Shown here piece by piece: positions 8,734-17,040 of a DNA stretch of 64,000 nt (position 1 is the first letter of the stretch; every line of letters begins with the position of its first letter). The translations under genes were made by a program, and so were the position numbers. A model generated the notes under the pieces. The model saw only the letters and a program-made list of their open reading frames with translations. It ran no database searches and was not told where the DNA came from. Where the stretch lies: contig NZ_BNDS01000001.1 of the NCBI RefSeq assembly GCF_014656545.1, forward strand, positions 313,190 through 377,189, in the 5' to 3' direction. Source of the DNA: Neobacillus kokaensis (GTDB lineage: Bacteria; Bacillota; Bacilli; Bacillales; Cytobacillaceae).

Positions 8734-8778
8734 ATTGCTATATTCGTAATTATATATTATCATAAACGCAATAGCAAT
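8734..8778. promoter_or_regulatory. Inverted repeat upstream of the catabolic operon
   Basis: ATTGCTAT (8734-8741) and ATAGCAAT (8771-8778) form a perfect 8-bp inverted repeat with an AT-rich 29-bp centre containing -10-like words. It lies between the divergent TetR and acyl-CoA ligase genes, 55 bp before the ligase start. Candidate operator; not proven. Confidence 0.35.
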
Positions 8779-8832
8779 AGAAAATTCCATAAAATGGACT
8801 TGGAGATTGCGAGAATAAGGGGAGGAGATATA

Positions 8833-10404
8833 TTGAATGCGTACCTGCTGTTAAATATTGCTGCAAGCATTGTTCCCGAACAAGAAATTATTACATTTGG
8901 AACACAGCGGCAGACTTATTCACAATTAATCGAACGATCGGGCCGGTTAGCTGCTGCGCTTGCTTCATGCGGTGTAGGAAAGGGAGAACGGGTTGGTCTT
9001 ATTGCTACAAATTGCCCGGAAGTGGTAGAGACTTTTTTTGCTTCTTTTCAACTTGGCGGGACAGTCGTTCCCATCAACTACCGGGCAAAGGCAGATGAAC
9101 TCGAGTATATGATTCGGGATGCAGGTGTCAAAGCGTTAATTGTGGAACATCGCTACGTTGAAATTACAGCTCGCCTGGCTTCTGAAAGTGGAATTCAAAC
9201 AATTATCTGTATTGATGGTACTTACCAAAACTGCCTGAATTATGAAGAAATAATGGGCAGTGAAACAAATCCGTATTTTGATTTTGCTGACGTTGATTCA
9301 AACGAATTAGCCATCCTTCTATACACTAGCGGCACAACTAGTAAACCAAAAGGAGTGATGATCACATACGGCCAATTAACAACATATGTCATGAGCCATT
9401 CAGAGGCAGCAGACGGCAGCCCGCAAGGATCTTCTCTCATATGTGTTCCTAGTTATCATGTAGCTGGTGCGACGAGTATATGCAACTGTATTTATAGCGG
9501 CAGACGTTTAATCTTGCTGCGTCAGTTTGAAGCTGGAGAGTGGCTGCGTGCATTAGAGAAGGAAAAAGCAACCCAGGCATTTCTGGTTCCAACAATGCTA
9601 AAGTGGGTAATTGACCATCCTAACTTTCATTCAACAGATATTAGTTCGCTTGAAAGTTTATCATACGGAGCCGCACCAATGCCTTTTCCGGTTATTCGCC
9701 GAGCTATTGAACTTTTTCCGCCTACCACTAATTTTGCAAATGCATTTGGAATGACGGAAACGACTTCCACTGTTTGTGTATTAGGGCCAGAAGATCATAA
9801 ATTAACTGGGACACCGGATGAGATAGCCAAAAAAATCCACCGTCTTACTTCAGTTGGGCGCCCGCTTCCAGGTGTAGACATTATGATTCTTGATGAGGAT
9901 GGAAACTCAGTAAGCAACAACACAGTCGGCAATATATACGTCAGAACGGAAAGGGCAATGAAAGGATATTGGAAACGTCCGGATGCAAATAATGAAACAA
10001 TGGTCAATGGCTGGATTAATACAAAGGATGTAGGTTATTTAGACGAAGATGGCTACTTATTTTTAAGCGGTCGCAGCTCGGATATGATCATCCGCGGCGG
10101 CGAAAACATTTCTCCGATTGAGATTGAGAATGTACTCCTAGAACATCCTGAGGTTTCTGATGTTGCCGTTATTGGAATCCCGAGCTTGGAATGGGGAGAA
10201 GAGGTAGCAGCTATAGTAGTCATCAAGAATTCAAATGAATCTCCTTCAAGAGAAGAGTTGATCGAATTTTGTCGGAAACGGTTATCAAGCTTTAAACGAC
10301 CATCTAAGATTGAATTTGTTTGTGAACTTCCTCGTACATCTTCAGGGAAAATTCTTAAAAAAGATCTGAAAGAACAGTTTTCCAACAATCACATTACGAA
10401 TTAA
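8833..10404 (+). CDS. Class I acyl-CoA synthetase (AMP-forming)
   Basis: Activates a carboxylic acid with ATP and CoA to give the acyl-CoA that feeds the island. The 523-residue ANL-superfamily protein shows the ATP loop YTSGTTSKPKG (about 164-174), the FGMTETTS motif, the hinge region with WINTKDVGYLDEDGYLFLSGRSSDMIIRGG written here only as landmarks (about 403-420), and the C-terminal catalytic Lys in RTSSGKILKKDL. I chose TTG at 8833, which has GGGGAGGAG 6 bp upstream; an ATG 13 codons earlier has no ribosome site. First gene of the operon ending at 15501. Fatty, steroid side-chain or cyclic acids are possible substrates. Confidence 0.85.
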   Translation: MNAYLLLNIAASIVPEQEIITFGTQRQTYSQLIERSGRLAAALASCGVGKGERVGLIATNCPEVVETFFASFQLGGTVVPINYRAKADELEYMIRDAGVKALIVEHRYVEITARLASESGIQTIICIDGTYQNCLNYEEIMGSETNPYFDFADVDSNELAILLYTSGTTSKPKGVMITYGQLTTYVMSHSEAADGSPQGSSLICVPSYHVAGATSICNCIYSGRRLILLRQFEAGEWLRALEKEKATQAFLVPTMLKWVIDHPNFHSTDISSLESLSYGAAPMPFPVIRRAIELFPPTTNFANAFGMTETTSTVCVLGPEDHKLTGTPDEIAKKIHRLTSVGRPLPGVDIMILDEDGNSVSNNTVGNIYVRTERAMKGYWKRPDANNETMVNGWINTKDVGYLDEDGYLFLSGRSSDMIIRGGENISPIEIENVLLEHPEVSDVAVIGIPSLEWGEEVAAIVVIKNSNESPSREELIEFCRKRLSSFKRPSKIEFVCELPRTSSGKILKKDLKEQFSNNHITN

Positions 10405-10524
10405 TGCCAATCACTAAATAAACACATCACGAAAAAATTTCTCGCCAGGCAGCTTTAATAGTCTGACCAGGTAGTTCAATTTATCATGTTAATTTATCGA
10501 AAAACTAGTATCGAGGTGATTCAG

Positions 10525-11688
10525 ATGCGTTTTGATTTAACGGAAGAACAGCAAAAATTGAAGGAAGAAATCCGTTCGTATTTAGACAGCCACATAACAA
10601 AAGAACTATTAGATGAGCTTAAAGAAAACCCGGATGGCGGACCATTGTGGCGGCAGTACATTAAGGAGCTAGGGGAGGATGGCTGGCTTGGAATCGGTTG
10701 GCCAGTTGAATACGGCGGACAGGGAAGAACACCGCTTGAACAGTATATATTTTTGGAGGAAATTGAACGAACAGGTGTAAATATTCCGTTTATTACACTG
10801 GAGACAGTTGGTCCTACGTTAATGAAGCTTGGGACGGAGGAGCAAAAGAATTACTTTCTCCCTAAGATTTTAAAAGGCGAAGTGGAAGTAGCGATAGGTT
10901 ACACTGAGCCACAGGCAGGAACGGATCTTGCCTCCTTACAGACAAGAGCGATTAGAGATGGTGATTCTTATGTCATCAATGGTCAAAAGGTCTTTACAAC
11001 AAATGCTCATATGGCAGATTACATCTGGCTTGCGGCCCGGACCGATCCAGATGCACCTAAGCATAAAGGGATTTCCATCTTTTTAGTTCCAACAAATCTT
11101 CCAGGGTTTTCAGTAACCCCGATGAATTTGATAGGGGAGAGATCGAATGTTTCTTATTATGATAACGTTCGAGTTCCGCTCAGCGCACTTGTCGGTGAGG
11201 AAAACAAAGGCTGGGAGTATATTACAACCCAGCTTTCATTAGAGAGGCTGATGTTGTCAACCTACTCAAGGATGGAGCGAATGATTGAAGAGACCATTGA
11301 ATGGGCAAGTGAAAACGAGTTTGATGGGGTCCGTGTTATTGATCAGCCTGGCGTGCGTGACAACCTTGCAGAATTAACAGTAGAAATGGAGATTCTTAGA
11401 TTGCTAAACTACCGGGCGGCCTGGGCACATTCCAATGAAAAGTCAGCTCCTTACCGACCTTCGATGAACAAAGTATTTGCTGCTGAACTTAATCAAAAGG
11501 TGTTTGACACCTGTATGCAAATTATGGGGATGTTTGGTCAGCTTGAAACTGGCTCCGAATGGGCAGTTGCCGATGGATATGCACCGGAAAATGCGAAAAG
11601 GCGTCTCGTGTATTTATTTGGCGGCGGAGCTAATGATGTCCAGCGTGATCTTGTTGCCCGCTTTGGTCTTGGACTGCCGAAAAGTTAA
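10525..11688 (+). CDS. Acyl-CoA dehydrogenase, catalytic-base subunit of a probable heteromer
   Basis: A 387-residue flavin acyl-CoA dehydrogenase. The C-terminal Glu of MCAD-type enzymes (IYEGT) is replaced (LFGGG), but Glu240 in SLERLML matches the alternative catalytic base of isovaleryl-CoA dehydrogenase and ChsE4/FadE26. The FAD-contact motif R-Q-F-G...Q, normally near residue 270, is absent. The second dehydrogenase at 14338 has exactly the opposite set, so the two probably form one alpha2beta2 enzyme. Start ATG at 10525 has GAGGTGATTCAG before it; an ATG 13 codons upstream lacks a site. Oxidises an acyl-CoA to the 2-enoyl-CoA. Confidence 0.85.
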   Translation: MRFDLTEEQQKLKEEIRSYLDSHITKELLDELKENPDGGPLWRQYIKELGEDGWLGIGWPVEYGGQGRTPLEQYIFLEEIERTGVNIPFITLETVGPTLMKLGTEEQKNYFLPKILKGEVEVAIGYTEPQAGTDLASLQTRAIRDGDSYVINGQKVFTTNAHMADYIWLAARTDPDAPKHKGISIFLVPTNLPGFSVTPMNLIGERSNVSYYDNVRVPLSALVGEENKGWEYITTQLSLERLMLSTYSRMERMIEETIEWASENEFDGVRVIDQPGVRDNLAELTVEMEILRLLNYRAAWAHSNEKSAPYRPSMNKVFAAELNQKVFDTCMQIMGMFGQLETGSEWAVADGYAPENAKRRLVYLFGGGANDVQRDLVARFGLGLPKS

Positions 11689-11747
11689 TTTTTTGTAAGC
11701 GTTAGCAATTTCGAAAACTTAACCGATTGATGAAGGAGGAAGACAAG

Positions 11748-12263
11748 ATGCCGTTAACGGAAGAAAAATTAAAGCAGTTTGTTGGTATCGATTCGGAACT
11801 GATTGAGGGACCGGATACGGTTTGCAAGGAAATGATTCGACATTGGTGTGAGGTAATGGAGGATACAAATCCTTTATACCAGGACGAAGAGTATGCACAA
11901 AAATCGCAATTTGGTGGTATTATTGCCCCGCCGATGCAGGTGCAGGTATATACGATGAGTCCGCTTTGGCCTAAGGCGGACAGAGAACCTAACTCCATGG
12001 AGCTTCTTGTTGAGGAATTGGCAAGTCAGGGATACACATCCATTGTAGCAACCGAGCAAGGCCAGGAATATTTTGCGCCAATGAAGCTAGGAGACCGAAT
12101 CAGCTACACGATTTCCGTTGATAAAATTTCACCTGAAAAACAGACAGTGCGTGGTCCAGGTTATTTTGTAACGTTTCTTTACAAATTCTATAACCAGCGG
12201 GAAGAACTGGTATGTAAACAAACCTTTACGATATTGGCCTATAACGCCATTTCAAAAGAATAG
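11748..12263 (+). CDS. MaoC-like hydratase half, FAS1-like dehydratase domain (non-catalytic subunit)
   Basis: A 171-residue single hot-dog-fold protein resembling the N-terminal half of fungal/actinobacterial double-hot-dog hydratases and the MaoC part of ChsH2. The hydratase-2 signature region reads EDTNPLYQ (about 38-45), where the catalytic His is Tyr44. It therefore cannot act alone and probably pairs with the next gene, which keeps both catalytic residues. Start ATG at 11748 follows AAGGAGGAAG; an ATG seven codons earlier would overlap that site. The downstream gene begins 11 bp after its stop. Confidence 0.8.
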   Translation: MPLTEEKLKQFVGIDSELIEGPDTVCKEMIRHWCEVMEDTNPLYQDEEYAQKSQFGGIIAPPMQVQVYTMSPLWPKADREPNSMELLVEELASQGYTSIVATEQGQEYFAPMKLGDRISYTISVDKISPEKQTVRGPGYFVTFLYKFYNQREELVCKQTFTILAYNAISKE

Positions 12264-12274
12264 GAGGAAGATGG

Positions 12275-12715
12275 ATGAACGTTTCAAGCCAAGCTGCTAT
12301 TACATGGGATGATGTGGAAGTCGGTTATGAACTGCCTATCCTTGATCGAAAGATTACCGCGGCATTAGTGGTAGGCGGAGCCATTTCCGCAACGCATGAT
12401 TACGCGGAAGTGCACCATGATTACCATGCAGCCCGTAAAGCCGGAGCCGATAATGTTTTTATGAACATTCTTACGACGAATGGATTAATCGGAAAATATC
12501 TTACGGATTGGTCAGGGCCAACTGGGGAAATAAAAAGTATTGTTCTGAGACTCGCTGTTCCGAATTACCCTGGCGATACAATGACGTTTTGCGGAAGTGT
12601 AATCCAAAAATATCAAGTGGATGAACAGAACTTGGTTGAGGTGGAGTTTACCGGAAGGAATTCGCTCGGCAATCATGCAGCAGGCAAAGCTGTTATAGCC
12701 CTGCCAAGGAGGTAA
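12275..12715 (+). CDS. MaoC-like enoyl-CoA hydratase, catalytic half
   Basis: A 146-residue hot-dog protein of the MaoC/R-hydratase family. The sequence THDYAEVHHDYHAA places Asp42 and His47 with the same five-residue spacing as the GDxNPxH catalytic pair. It should hydrate the enoyl-CoA from the dehydrogenase, in a heterodimer with the upstream half, as described for ChsH1-ChsH2 of Mycobacterium. The start ATG has TAGGAGGAAG 7 bp before it. The next gene starts 5 bp after its stop with the ribosome site overlapping its end. Confidence 0.85.
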   Translation: MNVSSQAAITWDDVEVGYELPILDRKITAALVVGGAISATHDYAEVHHDYHAARKAGADNVFMNILTTNGLIGKYLTDWSGPTGEIKSIVLRLAVPNYPGDTMTFCGSVIQKYQVDEQNLVEVEFTGRNSLGNHAAGKAVIALPRR

Positions 12716-12720
12716 TATTT

Positions 12721-13893
12721 GTGGAAAATCTATGTGACAAAACCGCCATTGTTGGTATAGGAAGAACAGAAATAAGCAGGAATTGTGGACGAACAGAGCT
12801 TAAAATGGCAACGGAAGCGATCTTAGATGCTGTAGAAGATGCTGGACTAAACATAGAAGATATCGATGGAATGATTAACTACACAATGGACACCGCGGAA
12901 CAAATTGAAATTGTTCGATCATTAGGCATCCCGAATCTTAGCTTTTTTAGTAAAACGCCATATGGCGGCGGGGGAAGCTGCGGAACAATAGCCCATGCGG
13001 CAGCTGCGGTTCATGCAGGTCTTGCCAATTACGTCGTTTGTGTCAGGTCTATTCGTGATGCATCAGCGCCTGTTAAAATTGGGGACTTTGATACTTCAAA
13101 GTCATCCTATAACAGTGATGTGTACTGGGGAATGTATCTTCCATATGGATTAATAACCCCTGTTTCATGGATTGGTATGTTTACACAGCGCTATATGCAT
13201 GAATATGGCATTCAAGATGGTGCGTTTTTTCCAATTGCACAGGTTGCTCGAGAAAATGCCAATCGAAATCCACATGCATTATTCTATAATCGGCCATTGA
13301 CATACGAGGAATATATGGATTCACCAATGAATGTAACACCGTTAAGAAGACATGATTGTTGTGTAAATGTAGATGGCGCTGTTGCCATCATTGTGACTAC
13401 GGCCGATCGTGCGCAGCATTTAAAACAGCGTCCGGCTTATATTTCTGGTGTTTCCCAAGGGATGTCAACAAATGGAGAACAGATGACCAGTTTTTATAGA
13501 CCGGATATAACAGGGTACCCGGAGATTGAAGAATATGGAAAGAAGATTTTCAAAATGGCAGGTGTTACCCCTCAAGATATTGATGTTGCCCAATTCTATG
13601 ATGCCTTTAGTTCGGAAATTCCAATGCAGTTAGAAGCGCTTGGCTTTGTCAGTAAGGGTGAGGGTGTGGCCTATTGTGAGGGGGGACATCGCATCCGTCC
13701 TGATGGCGAGCTGCCCATCAATACTTCAGGCGGTTTAATGTCAGAAGGATATGTACATGGTATGAATTTGATTGCAGAAGGAGTTCGGCAAATCCGCGGT
13801 ACATCTACAACCCAAATTAAAGATGCTGAGCTTTCTTTAGTTACTGGTGGTCCAGGTGTTCCCACGGGTGGTTTGATCTTAAAAAGGAGGTAA
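12721..13893 (+). CDS. Thiolase-family protein, Ltp2-like aldolase candidate
   Basis: A 390-residue thiolase-fold protein of the SCP2/Ltp group (AIVGIGRTEISRNCGR near the N-terminus). The second thiolase loop reads QFYDAFSSEIP, the His loop reads NTSGGLMSEGYVHGMN, and the C-terminal Cys loop of true thiolases (CxGGG) is replaced by VTGGPGVPTGG. Loss of that Cys is typical of Ltp2-type proteins that cleave a 3-hydroxyacyl-CoA by retro-aldol chemistry with a DUF35 partner. The next gene is such a DUF35 protein. Start GTG 12721 with AAGGAGG 8 bp upstream. True thiolase activity cannot be excluded without structure. Confidence 0.8.
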   Translation: MENLCDKTAIVGIGRTEISRNCGRTELKMATEAILDAVEDAGLNIEDIDGMINYTMDTAEQIEIVRSLGIPNLSFFSKTPYGGGGSCGTIAHAAAAVHAGLANYVVCVRSIRDASAPVKIGDFDTSKSSYNSDVYWGMYLPYGLITPVSWIGMFTQRYMHEYGIQDGAFFPIAQVARENANRNPHALFYNRPLTYEEYMDSPMNVTPLRRHDCCVNVDGAVAIIVTTADRAQHLKQRPAYISGVSQGMSTNGEQMTSFYRPDITGYPEIEEYGKKIFKMAGVTPQDIDVAQFYDAFSSEIPMQLEALGFVSKGEGVAYCEGGHRIRPDGELPINTSGGLMSEGYVHGMNLIAEGVRQIRGTSTTQIKDAELSLVTGGPGVPTGGLILKRR

Positions 13894-13898
13894 TTAAT

Positions 13899-14321
13899 TT
13901 GGTTCAATATAATAAGCAGTATCCAACTCCAAGACCAGATGTGAATGAAGATACTATAGATTATTGGATGCTAATGCAAGAAACAAAGCAATTGCATGTG
14001 CAAAAATGTAAAAATTGTGGTACTTACTCACATCCGCCGCGTCCTGTTTGTCATAATTGCCGGCAGTTTAAATTAGAATGGGTGCCGACAACTGGCAAAG
14101 GAACCGTTTATAGCTATGTTATTTACTATCGGTCTGTTCATCCGGGGTTTGAAGTACCATATGAAGTTGTGCTCGTAGAGTTGGAGGAAGGCGTACGAAT
14201 CATTTCAAATATGATAGATTGTAAACCGGATGAAATCTATATTGGAATGCCTGTAGAAGTGGTGGTAGACCAGGTTTGGGAAGATCTCGCACTGCCGAAA
14301 TTCAAACGGCGGAACACATGA
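13899..14321 (+). CDS. DUF35 zinc-ribbon/OB-fold acyl-CoA-associated protein
   Basis: A 140-residue DUF35 protein: an N-terminal helix, a zinc ribbon CKNCG...CHNC (about residues 38-54), then an OB fold (GKGTVYSYVIYYR onward). DUF35 proteins bind thiolase-like partners and are needed for Ltp2-type aldol cleavage; in ChsH2 this domain is fused to a MaoC half, whereas here it stands alone. The start is TTG at 13899; the ribosome site AAAAGGAGGTAA contains the stop codon of the thiolase gene, so the two are translationally coupled. Confidence 0.88.
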   Translation: MVQYNKQYPTPRPDVNEDTIDYWMLMQETKQLHVQKCKNCGTYSHPPRPVCHNCRQFKLEWVPTTGKGTVYSYVIYYRSVHPGFEVPYEVVLVELEEGVRIISNMIDCKPDEIYIGMPVEVVVDQVWEDLALPKFKRRNT

Positions 14322-14337
14322 AGAGAGGTGTGAACAA

Positions 14338-15501
14338 ATGGAATTTGCTTTAAATGAAATACAAGAAGAGTTCAAAAGTACAGCGCAAAAATTTTTTAGA
14401 GAAAAGTGCTCTATCTCTGAATTAAGAAAAGTTGAAACTAGTAAAAATGGTTATTCATCTTCTCTTTATAAGGAAATTGCCGATCTAGGATTTATCGGAT
14501 TAATCATACCGGAAGAATATGGCGGTGTAGGCGGAAGCTTAATGGACTTAGCCTTGGTGGTGGAGGAAGCTGGATGGGCAGCGCTTCCTGCCCCGTTTCT
14601 GTCAACCATTGCATATGGTGTAATTCCGCTTTTAGAATACGGAACGGAAGCACAAAAGCAAAAGCTGCTGCCACAAATTGCCGAAGGGAAGCTTATCTTC
14701 ACTGGAGCTTTGTCAGAGCCAAAGGCCCATTTTGACTTGAGGCATGTATCTGCTTTTGCTGCTGCGAATGATCAGGGATATTCTCTTTCTGGTAAAAAGT
14801 TATTTGTCCCTTTTGGGGAATCATCTGATTACCTGCTTACATTGGTCAGAACTTCTAAAGTTCAATCTGCTGATGAACAAGGGTTAAGTCTTTTCCTTGT
14901 GAAGAACAGCCAGCCGGGTATTCATTTCAAACCAATGCCATCCATTGGACCAGACCCTCTACATGAAGTGGAGCTTCAGAATGTATCGCTTTCTAGCGCG
15001 GAGGTTTTAGGTGAAGTAAATAATGGATGGTCGATAACTAAGACGACCCTCCAGATGGCTGCTGCGCTGCAATGTGTAGAAATGACTGGTGTACTTAGAA
15101 GGGCGCTGGAGGTAACGAATGATTATGTAAAAGAACGCCGCCAGTTTGGACGCGCAATCGGAAGCTACCAATCCGTACAGCACCGCTTATCAGACATGTT
15201 TACTGTTGTTGAAGGTGGAAGATTAGCTGCCTTTCAGGCCATTTGGCGTTTAGAGGCAGGACTGCCGGCTGAGAGGGAAGTGGCAATCGCAAAGGCATGG
15301 CTTGGAAAAGCAGGACAACATGTTTTAACGGGCGCACATCAATTGCATGGAGGAATGGGGATTGATCTTGACTACCCGCTGCAATTCTGTTTTCGCCGTT
15401 TTAAAAGTCAGCAGTTAAACTTAGGAACAGCTTCTGTTCATTTAAAGCAAATCAGTCAATCTATCGGAAAACAATCCAATGAATATTTGATTCGCCAATA
15501 A
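14338..15501 (+). CDS. Acyl-CoA dehydrogenase, FAD-contact subunit lacking catalytic Glu
   Basis: A 387-residue acyl-CoA dehydrogenase homologue. It keeps the FAD motif ERRQFGRAIGSYQSVQ (about 264-279) and the HGGMGIDLDYP loop. The MCAD-type Glu position reads NLGT instead of YEGT, and the isovaleryl-type position reads LQMAA, so neither known base is present. It should be the partner of the subunit at 10525, as ChsE5 is of ChsE4. ATG 14338 follows GAGAGGTGTGAACAA. Last gene of the first operon; a terminator follows. Confidence 0.85.
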   Translation: MEFALNEIQEEFKSTAQKFFREKCSISELRKVETSKNGYSSSLYKEIADLGFIGLIIPEEYGGVGGSLMDLALVVEEAGWAALPAPFLSTIAYGVIPLLEYGTEAQKQKLLPQIAEGKLIFTGALSEPKAHFDLRHVSAFAAANDQGYSLSGKKLFVPFGESSDYLLTLVRTSKVQSADEQGLSLFLVKNSQPGIHFKPMPSIGPDPLHEVELQNVSLSSAEVLGEVNNGWSITKTTLQMAAALQCVEMTGVLRRALEVTNDYVKERRQFGRAIGSYQSVQHRLSDMFTVVEGGRLAAFQAIWRLEAGLPAEREVAIAKAWLGKAGQHVLTGAHQLHGGMGIDLDYPLQFCFRRFKSQQLNLGTASVHLKQISQSIGKQSNEYLIRQ

Positions 15502-15518
15502 ATTCCTGAAAATGTACT

Positions 15519-15561
15519 AGAGGCATGCCGTGTGCAGCCATGTGTTATGCCTCTCTTTTTT
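15519..15561 (+). terminator. Terminator between the two catabolic operons
   Basis: AGAGGCAT and ATGCCTCT arms followed by T-rich sequence, 18 bp after the dehydrogenase stop. It separates the ligase-to-dehydrogenase operon from the CoA-transferase operon. Confidence 0.7.
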
Positions 15562-15586
15562 TATCTAAGAAATGGGGTGAGAAAAA

Positions 15587-16789
15587 GTGACAGAACATGC
15601 CCTTAAAGGACTGAAAGTAATAGACCTGACATGGCATATTGCGGGACCATATTGCACCAAGTTATTGGCGGACCTCGGAGCCCAGGTCATTAAAATCGAA
15701 CAGCCAAAAACGGGTGATCCTTCCAGGCAAGAGGGACCATATCCAGATGACGTTCCAAATCTAAATGCAAGCGGGCTGTTTGCCTATTTAAACAACAATA
15801 AGATAGGGATTACGCTAAATTTAAAAAGCGAACGTGGTGCAGAAATTCTTAAAAAATTAGTTCGTGATACCGATATCCTCGTGGAAAACTTTAGTCCGAG
15901 AGTGATGAACAGCTTAGGATTGAGTTATGAAGAACTAAAAGAAATCAATCCGCGTTTAATCATGACATCTATATCCAACTTTGGCCAGTCAGGTAGATTT
16001 CGAGATTATAAGGGGACAGAATTAATTACGCAGGCAATGAGTGGTTTTATTAGTTCAATAGGCGAGCCTACAAGAGAACCATTAAGGGCAGGCGGCCCAT
16101 TGAGAATACTAGAGTATATTACTGGAGCGTTTGCTGCCATGTCCACCATGGCCGCTGTAGCCAATCGAAGAATGTCAGGGATGGGAACACATGTCGATGT
16201 TTCGATTACGGAATGCGGCTTATTGCAAAGATCCTATCCTACTGTACAAAATTCATTTCCATCAAGTCCCTCTAAGCATAGGCAGCGCTATGTTATGTTG
16301 CCAAGTATTGAGAAATGTAAGGACGGGTATATCGGTATTAATCTTTTAACAGGACAGCACTGGCAAGATTTTTGTTTAATGACGGAGATGTACGATTGGA
16401 TTGATGATCCCAGATTTACAACCCTTTATCACCGATTACAAAACAAGGAACTTTTTCAAGAAAGATTCGATAAATGGCTGATGGAGCATACCCGAGAGGA
16501 AATTATCCAGCTTGGTACAGAGTGGCGGATTCCGGTGAACCCAGTTCCAACCTTTGAAGAAATGCTTAGCTTTCCGCAGTACAAAGAACGGGAGTTTTTC
16601 GTTGAAGTTGACCATCCTGTAATGGGAAGAGTGGCTCAGCCTGGCGCTCCATACCGGATGTCAGAAACACCATGGAAAATTAACAGTCCCGCCCCATTGT
16701 TGGGTGAACATAATTCAAATGTATATAACGGATTAATGGGATATTCGGAAGCTGAACTAAAAAGTATGGCGGCGGATGGTGTTATTTAA
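15587..16789 (+). CDS. Class III CoA-transferase (CaiB/BaiF family), Asp-to-Glu variant
   Basis: A 400-residue CaiB/BaiF CoA-transferase, which moves CoA between an acyl-CoA and a free acid through an aspartyl-CoA anhydride. Family landmarks are LKVIDLTWHIAGPYCTKLLADLGAQVIK-like N-terminus, LVENFSPRVMNSLGLSYEEL (about 103-122) and GMGTHVDVS. At the position of the catalytic Asp (22 residues before the GxG motif) there is Glu176, whereas the neighbouring paralogues have Asp. Start GTG 15587 has GGGGTGAG upstream. It begins the second operon and probably activates or recycles an island substrate as CoA thioester. Confidence 0.85.
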   Translation: MTEHALKGLKVIDLTWHIAGPYCTKLLADLGAQVIKIEQPKTGDPSRQEGPYPDDVPNLNASGLFAYLNNNKIGITLNLKSERGAEILKKLVRDTDILVENFSPRVMNSLGLSYEELKEINPRLIMTSISNFGQSGRFRDYKGTELITQAMSGFISSIGEPTREPLRAGGPLRILEYITGAFAAMSTMAAVANRRMSGMGTHVDVSITECGLLQRSYPTVQNSFPSSPSKHRQRYVMLPSIEKCKDGYIGINLLTGQHWQDFCLMTEMYDWIDDPRFTTLYHRLQNKELFQERFDKWLMEHTREEIIQLGTEWRIPVNPVPTFEEMLSFPQYKEREFFVEVDHPVMGRVAQPGAPYRMSETPWKINSPAPLLGEHNSNVYNGLMGYSEAELKSMAADGVI

Positions 16790-16819
16790 TTTGGCACTTT
16801 TTAAAAAAGTTGTTTTTTG

Positions 16820-16913
16820 ATTCGCCGATAAAGCGGCTGGATTCGCCGATAAAATTTGAAATTCGCCGATAAATGTTCTCGATTCGCCGATATCCTTCAA
16901 AAATTCGCTGATA
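16820..16913 (+). repeat. Five-copy array of ATTCGCCGATA on a 21-bp pitch
   Basis: The word ATTCGCCGATA starts at 16820, 16841, 16861, 16882 and 16903 (the last copy has one change). Steps are 21, 20, 21 and 21 bp; the sequence between words is not conserved. It fills the 250-bp gap between two CoA-transferase genes, which otherwise holds only AT-rich DNA and the next ribosome site. Confidence 0.85.
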
Positions 16914-17040
16914 TATTCGAAAGTCTTTTTTAAAAGCGTAATTTTATTTCGAGGGTTACTGTGTTTTGAGTTCAAACTGAAGTGAAAACAACAAATATTA
17001 CGAAAACAGCCTTTAATTTTAATAAAAGGGGGTAAGAACA

